Shown piece by piece: positions 1-7,622 of a DNA stretch of 64,000 nt. A model generated the notes under the pieces. The model was not told the DNA's origin. It saw nothing but the letters and a program-made list of their open reading frames with translations, and made no database searches. Origin of the DNA: an uncultured Eubacteriales bacterium. Its GTDB lineage: Bacteria; Bacillota; Clostridia; Peptostreptococcales; Anaerovoracaceae. Numbering within the stretch: the first letter of the stretch is position 1; every line of letters starts with the position of its first letter. Position numbers and translations under genes: made by a program. The stretch lies in contig CADABZ010000008.1 of assembly GCA_902786355.1 (NCBI GenBank), positions 1 through 64,000 on the forward strand, in the 5' to 3' direction.

Positions 1-465
1 TCTCAGAGCTCTTTATTTAAGACCTGTTCTGCACTATGAAGTTTTCAAGGTTCCGCTGTCTTTGTGCTGTGTCTCTCAGCGACAGCTTCATTAGTATACA
101 CAACTCAGAAGTCTTTGTCAACATCTTTTTCAAAGTTTTTTGAAAAAGTTTTGAAGCTTTCTCAGTTATGCTTCGAAACCTGAACGATGGCTGTTTTACC
201 AGATCTATACATTCGGATTTCGGCGCTTTGGCTTAAAAAATCAGGGCGGTTTTCAAAGCCCTGTTCCAAAGCACTCGTTTATAATACTCTTTTTTCAGCA
301 TATGTCAATAGGTTTTTTCAACTTTTTCAACATTTTTCAACACTGTTTGATTGTTTGTTGTTTTTACCAGAAAGATGCCGATTTTACTGTTTCAAAGCAA
401 TTATTCCGGCCTTATTTCCTCTTGCCCGGGCAGCCACATCTGCTCTTCACATAGAAAAAGGACGC
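1..465. other. AT-rich region without a supported gene
   Basis: I find no convincing gene here. A 99-codon open frame at 187-486 on the plus strand has no ribosome site, is rich in Phe/Leu/Cys and overlaps the end of the neighbouring gene, so I reject it. The region has two inverted repeats: GCTGTC (55-60) with GACAGC (81-86), and CTTTTTCAA (125-133) with TTGAAAAAG (140-148) followed by TTTT. The second could be a weak plus-strand terminator for a gene beyond the left edge. Confidence 0.5.
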
Positions 466-475
466 TTACGCGTCC
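455..475 (-). terminator. Intrinsic terminator overlapping a stop codon
   Basis: On the minus strand, GGACGC pairs with GCGTCC around a four-base loop GTAA, followed by TTTTT. The TAA stop codon (466-468) of the DUF308 gene lies inside the loop, so the end of the coding region and the terminator are the same sequence. Confidence 0.75.
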
Positions 476-1200
476 TCGTTCTCTGATCTCATCTCGCGCT
501 CACGCCTTCTGGCTGTAGCGCTGTTCATTACATCGTTTTCTGCTTCAATATCTTCACGTATCTTCTGGATCCTGCGCTGAGCGTTCTTCTGCTCTCTGAT
601 GCCTTCCTTGGCCTTAGCGAGAGCTCGCCTCTCTTCTTCAAGCGCTTCTTCCAGTTTTTCCTCGTTACCTGTAACGAAGCTTGGTCTGCTGTATTCTATC
701 TGGAACGACTGAATAAAACGTCTCAGGCCGAGCATGATAAGCGCTACCCCTATAAGGAGAGTAACAGGCATATTGAAAAGTATTACATTAAAGAAGGTAT
801 ACAGGCCAAACAGGAGCATAAGACTCGTAAGAGCAAAAGACAGCCGTTCTTCTCCGGTAATGTGCATAACATCGACATTCTCGATCCTCAGTGTGAGCAC
901 TCCTTCTATTACAAGCCATAATGCAAACAGCATCTGAGCAGTCATGTCATCAGTGATCATCCCGGATATGATGACCGCTCCGAATATGAGCATTATGATC
1001 CCGTCTTTTGTAATACTTACAGCGTTGGCAGAAACATCGAAGTCAGCCCTTATACCGATCAGCACCTCGATTGCCCCCATCAACAGGTATACAAGTCCGA
1101 TGATAAAAGCAACAGTCAGAAATGCGGCGCTTCCGTTTGCTATACAGAATACGCCGGAAACAGTCATAGCTACGCTGGCAAGCAGCATCAAAGTTCTCAT
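466..1200 (-). CDS. DUF308/HdeD-like membrane protein with charged C-terminal tail
   Basis: A 244-residue integral membrane protein. Residues 1 to about 165 form paired hydrophobic helices with the short repeated glycine-rich loops seen in the DUF308 (HdeD-like) family. From about residue 178 the protein becomes a highly charged Glu/Arg/Lys coiled coil that probably lies in the cytoplasm. The start is set by GGAGG nine bases upstream of ATG. No enzymatic motif is visible; HdeD relatives have been linked to acid stress, but the function here is unknown. The gene follows msrA on the same strand after 151 bases and ends in its own terminator. Family assignment is moderate; the topology is clear from the sequence. 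Confidence 0.7.
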   Translation of the reverse strand: MRTLMLLASVAMTVSGVFCIANGSAAFLTVAFIIGLVYLLMGAIEVLIGIRADFDVSANAVSITKDGIIMLIFGAVIISGMITDDMTAQMLFALWLVIEGVLTLRIENVDVMHITGEERLSFALTSLMLLFGLYTFFNVILFNMPVTLLIGVALIMLGLRRFIQSFQIEYSRPSFVTGNEEKLEEALEEERRALAKAKEGIREQKNAQRRIQKIREDIEAENDVMNSATARRREREMRSENEDA

Positions 1201-1216
1201 TATATATATCCTCCAG

Positions 1217-1244
1217 GCGCGGTTGCCGGTAATGCCCCCCGCGC
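1217..1244 (-). promoter_or_regulatory. GC-rich hairpin just upstream of the DUF308 ribosome site
   Basis: GCGCGG and CCGCGC arms, 16 bases apart, lie immediately before the GGAGG ribosome site of the DUF308 gene. The hairpin could affect translation or end transcription from msrA, although no T tract follows. The role is speculative. Confidence 0.25.
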
Positions 1245-1351
1245 AGTTCTGCTCTACTGATTAAAATTCCGTTTAATAGTACCACGCCTCACAGAAGGTT
1301 GCAAGGCAGAGCCCGGGCATCTTTGTGCCGCTTCGGCCGTGACTTTCATTA

Positions 1352-1849
1352 TTACTTCCCGCTTATGTTCATATAGCTCGTCGGTATGTGGCAGTATCCA
1401 TGCGGATTCTTGTCGAGATACTTCTGATGGTACTCCTCGGCTTTATAGTAATTAGAAAGAGGCAGCACTTCCACAGCCAGCGGTGCACCAAGCTCACCAC
1501 TGACCTTATCGCAGTATCCGGAGATTTCAGGAAGCATTTCTTCATCTATATAATATATGCCCGTCCTGTACTGGATCCCCCGGTCGTTGCCTTGTTTATT
1601 TACAGACAGCGGATCAATGACCATAAAGTACTTGTCCAGAAGTGCACCCAGTGGCATGACCTCTTCATCACAACAGACGCGCACCGTTTCAGCGTGCCCG
1701 CTGCTGCAGCACACATCTTCATACAAAGGTGCTTTGCCGTCATCCGGTCCATTGGCATAACCGACTTCTGTTTCTATTATTCCGTCAAACTGATCGAGGA
1801 ACTTCTGAAGGCCCCAGAAGCATCCTCCGGCGAGGTATATCGTCTTCAT
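1352..1849 (-). CDS. msrA: Peptide methionine-S-sulfoxide reductase MsrA
   Basis: A 165-residue MsrA, the normal single-domain length. It reduces methionine-S-sulfoxide in proteins and as the free amino acid, using thioredoxin-type recycling in the cytoplasm. The signature AGGCFWG places the catalytic Cys at residue 10, and the family motifs GYANG and EYHQKYL are present. The active residue is an ordinary Cys, not selenocysteine. A GGAGA ribosome site precedes the ATG. The nearest promoter-like sequence lies about 150 bases upstream, giving a long leader. No msrB is adjacent. Identification is secure. Confidence 0.95.
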   Translation of the reverse strand: MKTIYLAGGCFWGLQKFLDQFDGIIETEVGYANGPDDGKAPLYEDVCCSSGHAETVRVCCDEEVMPLGALLDKYFMVIDPLSVNKQGNDRGIQYRTGIYYIDEEMLPEISGYCDKVSGELGAPLAVEVLPLSNYYKAEEYHQKYLDKNPHGYCHIPTSYMNISGK

Positions 1850-2078
1850 ATCTACTCTCCATTCCCGTGATTATTTCATCCCTGGTCCAGGCGGCGCTAA
1901 AGGCATGCCCGGGCGTATGCAATTCAGCAACATGCTCCGGCACGCAACAGAGCTTTATCCTCCGACGATGAATGTCTTCATATATAATGTATAGATTGTA
2001 TCACACACATGCATTTTCATCATTAATCTTCATCTTCGCGGTCTGATTACCGACTCCAGTATATTCTGAACTGCGCTG
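1850..2078 (-). promoter_or_regulatory. Long leader upstream of msrA with possible 8-codon mini-ORF
   Basis: Between the iorB terminator and msrA there is no gene of normal length. On the minus strand an extended -10 (TGATACAAT, near 2000) is followed within about 15 bases by ATG at 1981. This opens a nine-codon frame (1981-1955) reading MKTFIVGG then TAA, which resembles the msrA start MKTIYLAGG. No ribosome site precedes it. The rest of the leader is GC-rich, with a GCCCGGGC palindrome, and matches no riboswitch I recognise. Confidence 0.3.
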
Positions 2079-2113
2079 AAAAAACAGGCCGGAGACGCTG
2101 TGTCTCCGGCCTG
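2079..2113 (-). terminator. Terminator of the iorAB operon
   Basis: Perfect 12-bp stem CAGGCCGGAGAC/GTCTCCGGCCTG with a five-base loop. On the minus strand it is followed by TTTTTT. Confidence 0.92.
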
Positions 2114-2153
2114 ATGCATTTAAGAACGCTTATGCCCGTACAGGCGTGTCTTA

Positions 2154-2729
2154 TTACAGATTATAGCCTGCGTGGAACGCCTTCTTGTTGAGTTCTACGA
2201 ACTTAGGCTTTACATTAGCCTCGATCTCTGCATCCCAGTCGATGTCATCGAGTCCGCCCATAGCCTTAACGAGTGCTCCAAGCAGTACGATGTTCATAGC
2301 CTTAGGGTTGCCGAGCTCTGTAGCTACCTCAGCAGCCTTGAACGAAAGAACGTCTACCTTCTCCTTGAGGTGCTCGATGATTCCTTCAGGATATTCAGCA
2401 ACGCCAAGGTTAACAGGTACAGGCTGGATCTGATAATCATTGATTACCATCTTGCCGCCGATCTTGAGGTGGTCCAGCCATCTGAGTGCTTCCATCTCTT
2501 CGAATGCAACGATAACGTCAGCAGATCCCTTGCCAACGATTGGTGAATATACCTTATCGCCATATCTTACCTGTGTGGATACAGAACCGCCTCTCTGGGA
2601 CATTCCGTGGATCTCACTCATCTTAACGTCATATCCAGCTTTCATCAGTGCGCTGGTCAGAATCTTACTTGCGAGGATAGTTCCCTGTCCGCCTACTCCT
2701 ACCAGGAGGATATTCTTTACTTCACTCAT
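2154..2729 (-). CDS. iorB: Indolepyruvate:ferredoxin oxidoreductase, beta subunit
   Basis: A 191-residue gamma-domain-type subunit of the 2-oxoacid:ferredoxin oxidoreductase family. The N-terminus LLVGVGGQGTILASKIL and the HGMSQRGGSVSTQVR segment are typical of IorB. With IorA it oxidatively decarboxylates aryl pyruvates derived from aromatic amino acids to aryl-acyl-CoA, reducing ferredoxin. Its ATG overlaps the iorA stop codon by one base (TAATG), so the subunits are translationally coupled. The length is normal. Substrate preference cannot be settled from sequence alone. Confidence 0.93.
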   Translation of the reverse strand: MSEVKNILLVGVGGQGTILASKILTSALMKAGYDVKMSEIHGMSQRGGSVSTQVRYGDKVYSPIVGKGSADVIVAFEEMEALRWLDHLKIGGKMVINDYQIQPVPVNLGVAEYPEGIIEHLKEKVDVLSFKAAEVATELGNPKAMNIVLLGALVKAMGGLDDIDWDAEIEANVKPKFVELNKKAFHAGYNL

Positions 2730-4516
2730 TATCTTGTCACCTCCTCAATAGCCTTGAATGGGCAAACCTGCTTGCAGACTGTGCAGCCATTGCAGCTTGT
2801 GTAGTCAATAACTACCTTCTCCTTAGTGGAGATCAGTGCAGGGCATCCTGTCTTGACGCACATCTTGCAGTTCTTGCACTTGTCCTGATCGATCTTGCAC
2901 TGTGTCTTGTGCAGCGTCGGGAACTCATCGAGATCCTGCTGGCTGAACTTCTTGAGTACGCACGGCCATCTTGTGATGAGTACTGTAGGCTCATCCTTGC
3001 CGAGCAGTTCGTCGAGTGCAGCTTCGACCTCATCGAGGTGGTTAGGGTTGACGGTCTTGATATTCTCTTCCTTGACACCGATAGCCTTGCAGAGTGCAGG
3101 GATATCTACCTCAGGAGCTTCCTTGCCCATGAGAGTGTATCCAGTACCAGGGTTCTGCTGATGTCCTGTCATACCTGTGATTCTGTTGTCCAGGATGATC
3201 GACAGGTTGCTGCCGCTGTTGTAAACAGCGTCCATCAGGGAGTTGACACCTGTGTGGAAGAATGTGGAGTCTCCGATTACGGATACGACCTTAGTGCTCT
3301 TGCCGGCATCTCTCAGAGCGATGCTTGCACCATGTCCCTGTGAAAGGGATGCGCCCATGCAGATGCAGGAGTGCAGTGCGTTAAGCGGAGCAGCCATACC
3401 GAGTGTGTAGCATCCGATATCTCCGGTGATCATGATGTGATCCTTCTTCTCTCTCTTGGAGAGGCAGTAGAAGAGTCCTCTGTGAGGGCAGCCTGCGCAG
3501 AGTGCAGGAGGTCTTACGACTGTCTGCATGTCTGATGTGTATGTCTCAGGCTCTACGCCGAGGAATGCCTTGCGGACGATATCTGTGTTCAGCTCGTCAT
3601 AGTGAGGAATAACATCCTTGCCGAGGCACTCGATGCCGAGCATCTTGAGGTGCTCTTCAAGATATGGATCCATCTCTTCAACAACGTAGACCTTGTCTAC
3701 CTTGCTGCAGAAGTCTTTCATCAGGTCATATGGCAGAGGGAATGTGAGACCCAGCTTCAGATAGGAAGCGTTGTCACCGAATGTCTCTCTTGCATACTGA
3801 TATGAAACGCCGGATGTGACAACACCGATCTTGGTGTCATGCATCTCGACTTTGTTGAATTCGCAGTCATTAGCATATGCTCTTGCTGCCTCAACTCTCT
3901 CTTCGAGGGTCTTTCTGAGGACCTTGGCATTAGCAGGTGCTGTTACATACTTCCTGATCTTAGGTTCATAGTCAGGAACTTCAGCCTCAACTCTGTCGCC
4001 CAGTTCAACGATGCCCTTGGAGTGGCAGACTCTTGTAGTAACATGCATGAGTACAGGCATATCCATCTTCTCGGACAGAGCGAATGCCTTCTTCATGAAG
4101 TCGTGAGCTTCCTGGCTGTCAGATGGCTCAAGCATGAGAAGTCTTGCTGCCTTAGCCTGATTTCTGTTGTCCTGCTCATTCTGAGAACTGTGCTGTCCCG
4201 GGTCATCAGCTACTACCATTACGAATCCGCCTGTAACGCCGGTATACGCGAATGTGTAGATAGGGTCAGCTGCTACATTCATACCTACGTGCTTCATTGC
4301 GCAGAATGATCTTACTCCGGCGATAGATGCACCGATGGCTGCCTCTGTAGCTACTTTTTCGTTAGGAGCCCACTCTGAATATACGGACTCTCCATACTGA
4401 GGCATGTTCTCAAGGATTTCAGTACTTGGTGTTCCCGGATATGCCGAAGCAAATCTTGCGCCGCCTTCATAAGCTCCGCGAGCGATCGCTTCGTTACCGG
4501 ACATGATTACTTTCAT
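2729..4516 (-). CDS. iorA: Indolepyruvate:ferredoxin oxidoreductase, alpha subunit
   Basis: A 595-residue catalytic subunit. The N-terminal half is the pyrimidine-binding (POR N) domain. The TPP-binding domain follows, with GDIGCYTLG and the GDSTFFHTG...DNRITGMTG region. The C-terminus carries two 4Fe-4S ferredoxin motifs, CKNCKMCVKTGCP and CNGCTVCKQVCPF, near residues 540-590. It catalyses CoA- and ferredoxin-dependent oxidation of aromatic 2-oxoacids in amino-acid fermentation. A strong GGGAGG ribosome site precedes the start. The cotranscribed iorB and the promoter at 4579-4607 complete a two-gene operon. Confidence 0.95.
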   Translation of the reverse strand: MKVIMSGNEAIARGAYEGGARFASAYPGTPSTEILENMPQYGESVYSEWAPNEKVATEAAIGASIAGVRSFCAMKHVGMNVAADPIYTFAYTGVTGGFVMVVADDPGQHSSQNEQDNRNQAKAARLLMLEPSDSQEAHDFMKKAFALSEKMDMPVLMHVTTRVCHSKGIVELGDRVEAEVPDYEPKIRKYVTAPANAKVLRKTLEERVEAARAYANDCEFNKVEMHDTKIGVVTSGVSYQYARETFGDNASYLKLGLTFPLPYDLMKDFCSKVDKVYVVEEMDPYLEEHLKMLGIECLGKDVIPHYDELNTDIVRKAFLGVEPETYTSDMQTVVRPPALCAGCPHRGLFYCLSKREKKDHIMITGDIGCYTLGMAAPLNALHSCICMGASLSQGHGASIALRDAGKSTKVVSVIGDSTFFHTGVNSLMDAVYNSGSNLSIILDNRITGMTGHQQNPGTGYTLMGKEAPEVDIPALCKAIGVKEENIKTVNPNHLDEVEAALDELLGKDEPTVLITRWPCVLKKFSQQDLDEFPTLHKTQCKIDQDKCKNCKMCVKTGCPALISTKEKVVIDYTSCNGCTVCKQVCPFKAIEEVTR

Positions 4517-4578
4517 AAATCATTACCTCCCTTACAATGTAACAGCAGTGCGTTATTGCCTGCCTCATTAGCCTGTTA

Positions 4579-4607
4579 ATTATACTACTAAAAAACAGCT
4601 CGTTCAA
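4579..4607 (-). promoter_or_regulatory. Sigma-A promoter of iorAB
   Basis: On the minus strand, TTGAAC (-35) and TATAAT (-10) are separated by exactly 17 bases, about 60 bases upstream of the iorA start. Confidence 0.8.
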
Positions 4608-4662
4608 CGCATCGTCACTTGTGTACACATGGTCAGAAAAAATAAAACAAACAGATACAAAA

Positions 4663-4691
4663 TTGCGCATTAAGCAGGCTGCTAGTATAAT
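4663..4691 (+). promoter_or_regulatory. Promoter of the pentapeptide-repeat gene
   Basis: TTGCGC and TATAAT with a 17-base spacer, 45 bases before the start codon and divergent from the iorAB promoter. Confidence 0.7.
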
Positions 4692-4735
4692 ATGTAGATA
4701 GTCGAGATCCTAAGTGCATTTAAAAAGGGGGAAAA

Positions 4736-5533
4736 ATGAACTTCAGCGACAGTGAAAAAGACTTTATACAGGACGCCGAACAGTATGTTCCTGTCCCGGA
4801 AAGCGAAAAGCCGGTAATAGAATCAGCAGATGAACTCGCCCGTCTGCTGCAGGAGCGCAGAGCCATGGGAGGTACGCCTGATTTTATGCATACAAAATTC
4901 ATCGGAATGGACCTGTCCGGCTGGGATATGAGAAACCTTAATCTGAAACGGGCAACCTTTGAAAAATGCGACCTGAAAGAGACTGATTTCAGCGGCTCAC
5001 AGATGGACCATGTAGCTTTCTACAACAATGACCTCAGGGGTATGAAACTGAACGGATGCAACGCCAGAGGCTGCAGCTTCAGGTTCCAGGACATGACAGG
5101 CATCGATCTGTCCGGAGCTAATATATATGCGTCTGTCCTCGAGGATGCCATGAACCAGGACAAAGTCATAACCGACGATGATACGAAGTGGTACAAGATG
5201 AGATGCCCGGAATACGGCAAGCCTTTCATCGCCTGGAAATGCTGCACCGATCTCAGAGTAGTGATGATGCTTGTGCCTGCTGATGCCAAGCGCTGTATGG
5301 CCACTATGGAGACCGGACGTGTGTCCAGAGTAAAGGTCCTGTCCATCAAGAGCATCGATGAGTCGGAAAGCTACACATGGGCTCAGTCGACAGTCGATCC
5401 GGATTTCTACTACGAGGTAGGAAAATGGCTCGAACCAGCAAACGGGTTCCAGGAAGACCGCTGGAAAGACTCCTCAGCCGGCATCCACTTTTTCCTTGAC
5501 AGGCAGCAGTGTGTGGATTACCAGGCAAAATAA
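4736..5533 (+). CDS. Pentapeptide-repeat protein with C-terminal DUF5758-like domain
   Basis: 265 residues. Residues about 50-135 contain A(D/N)Lxx pentapeptide repeats (for example NLKRATFEKCDLKETDFSG), which fold as a right-handed beta helix. The C-terminal part has the pattern of DUF5758: CPEYGKPFIAWKCC, a basic VSRVKVLSI segment and a terminal GIHFFLDRQQ. That domain often follows pentapeptide repeats in Firmicutes and phage proteins; its biochemical role is unknown to me. A purine-rich AAAGGGGG ribosome site and its own promoter make it a single-gene unit. No signal peptide is visible. Confidence 0.8.
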   Translation: MNFSDSEKDFIQDAEQYVPVPESEKPVIESADELARLLQERRAMGGTPDFMHTKFIGMDLSGWDMRNLNLKRATFEKCDLKETDFSGSQMDHVAFYNNDLRGMKLNGCNARGCSFRFQDMTGIDLSGANIYASVLEDAMNQDKVITDDDTKWYKMRCPEYGKPFIAWKCCTDLRVVMMLVPADAKRCMATMETGRVSRVKVLSIKSIDESESYTWAQSTVDPDFYYEVGKWLEPANGFQEDRWKDSSAGIHFFLDRQQCVDYQAK

Positions 5534-5584
5534 TCGCAGTTTTGCATTTTTATGCAATAATTTGTTATTTTTCACAGTTTTATG

Positions 5585-5613
5585 TTGACTTGAGCTTCTT
5601 TTATATTTATCAT
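5585..5613 (+). promoter_or_regulatory. Promoter feeding the lysine riboswitch
   Basis: TTGACT and TATCAT with a 17-base spacer, ending about 30 bases before the riboswitch aptamer. Confidence 0.65.
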
Positions 5614-5637
5614 TTGATAAGTTAATTGAATAACACC

Positions 5638-5800
5638 TGACCCGATAGAGGTTGCGGAGATTAAGAGTATGCACATCATATGGGTTCGCACCCTGTGCAG
5701 AAAGGATGATCCGCCGAAGGATAGATGGCCGCAGGCCAGCCGTCCTGGGACGCCGTAATAAGATGCGGCGGACTGTCACGAAAGTGGAGCGCTATCATGG
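5638..5800 (+). ncRNA. Lysine riboswitch (L-box) aptamer
   Basis: The segment contains the conserved L-box blocks in order: CGATAGAGGTTGCG at the 5' side of P1/P2, AAGAGTATG (loop E/turn region), GCCGAAGG, GGACGCCG, CTGTCACGAAAGTGGAG, and the closing GCTATCATGG. P1 forms from GATAG (5644-5648) and CTATC (5792-5796). Size and order match known lysine riboswitches. Lysine binding is expected to stabilise P1 and leave the terminator at 5827-5866 free to form. The 3' P1 strand TCATGG can instead pair with CCATGA of the terminator arm, giving an antiterminator when lysine is low. Confidence 0.93.
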
Positions 5801-5826
5801 TATAAGGGATCAATATGTTTTTCCGG

Positions 5827-5868
5827 ATCCATGACACGTTTCAAGCGTTATTCATGGATTTTTTATTT
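5827..5868 (+). terminator. Riboswitch-controlled intrinsic terminator
   Basis: ATCCATGA (5827-5834) pairs with TCATGGAT (5852-5859), with an inner ACG/CGT extension, followed by TTTTTTATTT. It lies between the lysine aptamer and the transporter gene. Its 5' arm is complementary to the 3' strand of aptamer stem P1. Confidence 0.88.
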
Positions 5869-5924
5869 ATCCGCACAAACAGCGGAATATTGTCTAAGGT
5901 ATTACTTAAATCGGAGGTAAAACA

Positions 5925-7490
5925 ATGGAAGAATATGTACCTGCACTGTACGCAACAGCATGGGCCGTACTGCCGCCTCTTATCGCTATAGTACTGGCTC
6001 TTATTACTAAGGAAGTATACAGTTCCCTCTTCCTCGGAGTGCTCACAGGCGCGATTCTCTACGCAGGAGCTGATTTTGACGGCATCATCAACCACCTTCT
6101 GCAGGATGGTCTTATTGCATCCCTGAGCGATGGATGGAATGTCGGAATCCTGATCTTCCTGGTAATTCTCGGAATCATCGTCGCACTCATGAATCTTTCC
6201 GGAGGTTCAAAGGCTTTCGGCGGCTGGGCACTCAAGAGAGTAAAGACCCGTGTCGCCGCAGAGATCGCTACCGTTCTTCTCGGTGTGATCATCTTCGTAG
6301 ATGACTACTTCAACTGCCTGACAGTAGGATCTGTAATGAAGCCTGTAACAGACGAGTTCAGAGTTTCAAGAGCTAAGCTTGCATACATCATCGACGCAAC
6401 AGCTGCTCCTGTATGCATCATCGCACCTGTATCCTCATGGGCTGCAGCAGTATCAAGCTTCGCAGGCGAAGGACAGGGCATCTCACTGTTCATAAAGTGC
6501 ATCCCTTATAACTTCTATGCACTCTTCACACTTGTAATGATGTTCGCTCTCATCTTCATGAAATTCGATTATGCCACAATGGCAAAATTCGAAATGAATG
6601 CAGTTGAAAAAGGCGATCTGTTCACTGTACAGGACGAAAACGCAACAAGAGCTGACGCTGCTGATACGGGCAGTGATCAGGGAACAGTACTCGATCTGTT
6701 ATTCCCTGTAATCGTTCTCGTAGTAAGCTGTGTACTGGGAATGGTCTACACCGGAGGCTTCTTCAGCGGTGCCGGATTCGTAACAGCTTTCTCTGATTCA
6801 GATGCATCGGTAGGTCTCTCAATGGGCGGCCTGGTCGCACTTGTTATCATAATCATTTACTACATGATCAGACGCACCATCAGCTTCCGGGATATCATGG
6901 GCTGTGTACCTGAAGGCATGAAGGCAATGGCATCGCCTATCCTCGTACTGACACTCGCATGGTCTCTCAAGGCTATGACAGACAGCCTCGGACTTGCAGA
7001 TTATGTAAGCGGCCTTGTAGAAGGAATGAAGGGTGCTGCTGTAGGCATCATCCCTGCAGTTCTCTTCCTGATCGCATGCATACTTGCATTCGCATCCGGA
7101 ACAAGCTGGGGAACATTCGGAATTCTGATCCCGCTCGGACTTGCTATCACAGAATCGCATCCTGAACTTTCTACACCGATCATCGCAGCATGCATGGCAG
7201 GAGCTGTATACGGCGACCACTGCTCACCTATTTCAGATACTACAATCATGGCATCTGCAGGTGCTAACTGCAACCACGTATCACATGTATCGACACAGCT
7301 GCCATACGCAACAACAGTTGCTGTCTGCGCTGCAATATCATATCTGATCGCAGGCTTTGTAAGCAGCCCGATCATCCCTCTGTTCGTAGGTATCGTCCTT
7401 CTCATAGGAACACTTTTCTTCCTGAGAAGCAGAGAAGGTTCCTACATAGTCAGCGAGGAATCCAACAGGAATCGTTCAGCAGAGATATAG
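5925..7490 (+). CDS. NhaC-family transporter, predicted lysine transporter
   Basis: A 521-residue polytopic membrane protein of the NhaC superfamily, with about 12 membrane segments. Family signatures include VDDYFNCLTVGSVM, the ATAAPVCIIAPVSSWAA segment and SGTSWGTFGI...YGDHCSPISDTT. By sequence alone it would be called a Na+/H+ antiporter. The lysine riboswitch directly upstream points to lysine uptake or exchange, a role long predicted for L-box-controlled NhaC relatives (called LysW in comparative genomics). GGAGG lies eight bases before the ATG. It is a single-gene unit closed by a strong terminator. Transport direction and coupling ion are not determinable here. Confidence 0.88.
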   Translation: MEEYVPALYATAWAVLPPLIAIVLALITKEVYSSLFLGVLTGAILYAGADFDGIINHLLQDGLIASLSDGWNVGILIFLVILGIIVALMNLSGGSKAFGGWALKRVKTRVAAEIATVLLGVIIFVDDYFNCLTVGSVMKPVTDEFRVSRAKLAYIIDATAAPVCIIAPVSSWAAAVSSFAGEGQGISLFIKCIPYNFYALFTLVMMFALIFMKFDYATMAKFEMNAVEKGDLFTVQDENATRADAADTGSDQGTVLDLLFPVIVLVVSCVLGMVYTGGFFSGAGFVTAFSDSDASVGLSMGGLVALVIIIIYYMIRRTISFRDIMGCVPEGMKAMASPILVLTLAWSLKAMTDSLGLADYVSGLVEGMKGAAVGIIPAVLFLIACILAFASGTSWGTFGILIPLGLAITESHPELSTPIIAACMAGAVYGDHCSPISDTTIMASAGANCNHVSHVSTQLPYATTVAVCAAISYLIAGFVSSPIIPLFVGIVLLIGTLFFLRSREGSYIVSEESNRNRSAEI

Positions 7491-7528
7491 TATTTCATCT
7501 TCAAGTTTTGTACCAATTATGGTATCAT

Positions 7529-7558
7529 GAGGCGGGTGTTTTCTCACCCGCCTCTTTT
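7529..7558 (+). terminator. Terminator of the lysine-transporter gene
   Basis: Ten-bp stem GAGGCGGGTG/CACCCGCCTC with a TTTTCT loop, followed by TTTT. Confidence 0.92.
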
Positions 7559-7622
7559 ATTGATACAGGGAATATCCTAAGGCATTTGTTCCCTGTCACA
7601 GCACTATCTGAGAAGAGAATTA

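Noticed and set aside
1-465. Flank of an rRNA operon
   Set aside because: The AT-rich, hairpin-containing sequence is suggestive, but no rRNA or tRNA sequence is visible in the window.
187-486. 99-codon plus-strand open frame
   Set aside because: No ribosome site, unnatural composition, and it runs into the terminator and end of the DUF308 gene on the other strand.
1352-1849. MsrA as a selenoprotein
   Set aside because: The active-site codon is Cys (GCFWG) and no in-frame TGA is involved, despite selenium-type genes elsewhere in the window.
1311-1917. GCCCGGGC palindromes around msrA as a repeat family
   Set aside because: The eight-base palindrome recurs in coding sequence too (for example near 49670) and has no extended shared flanks.
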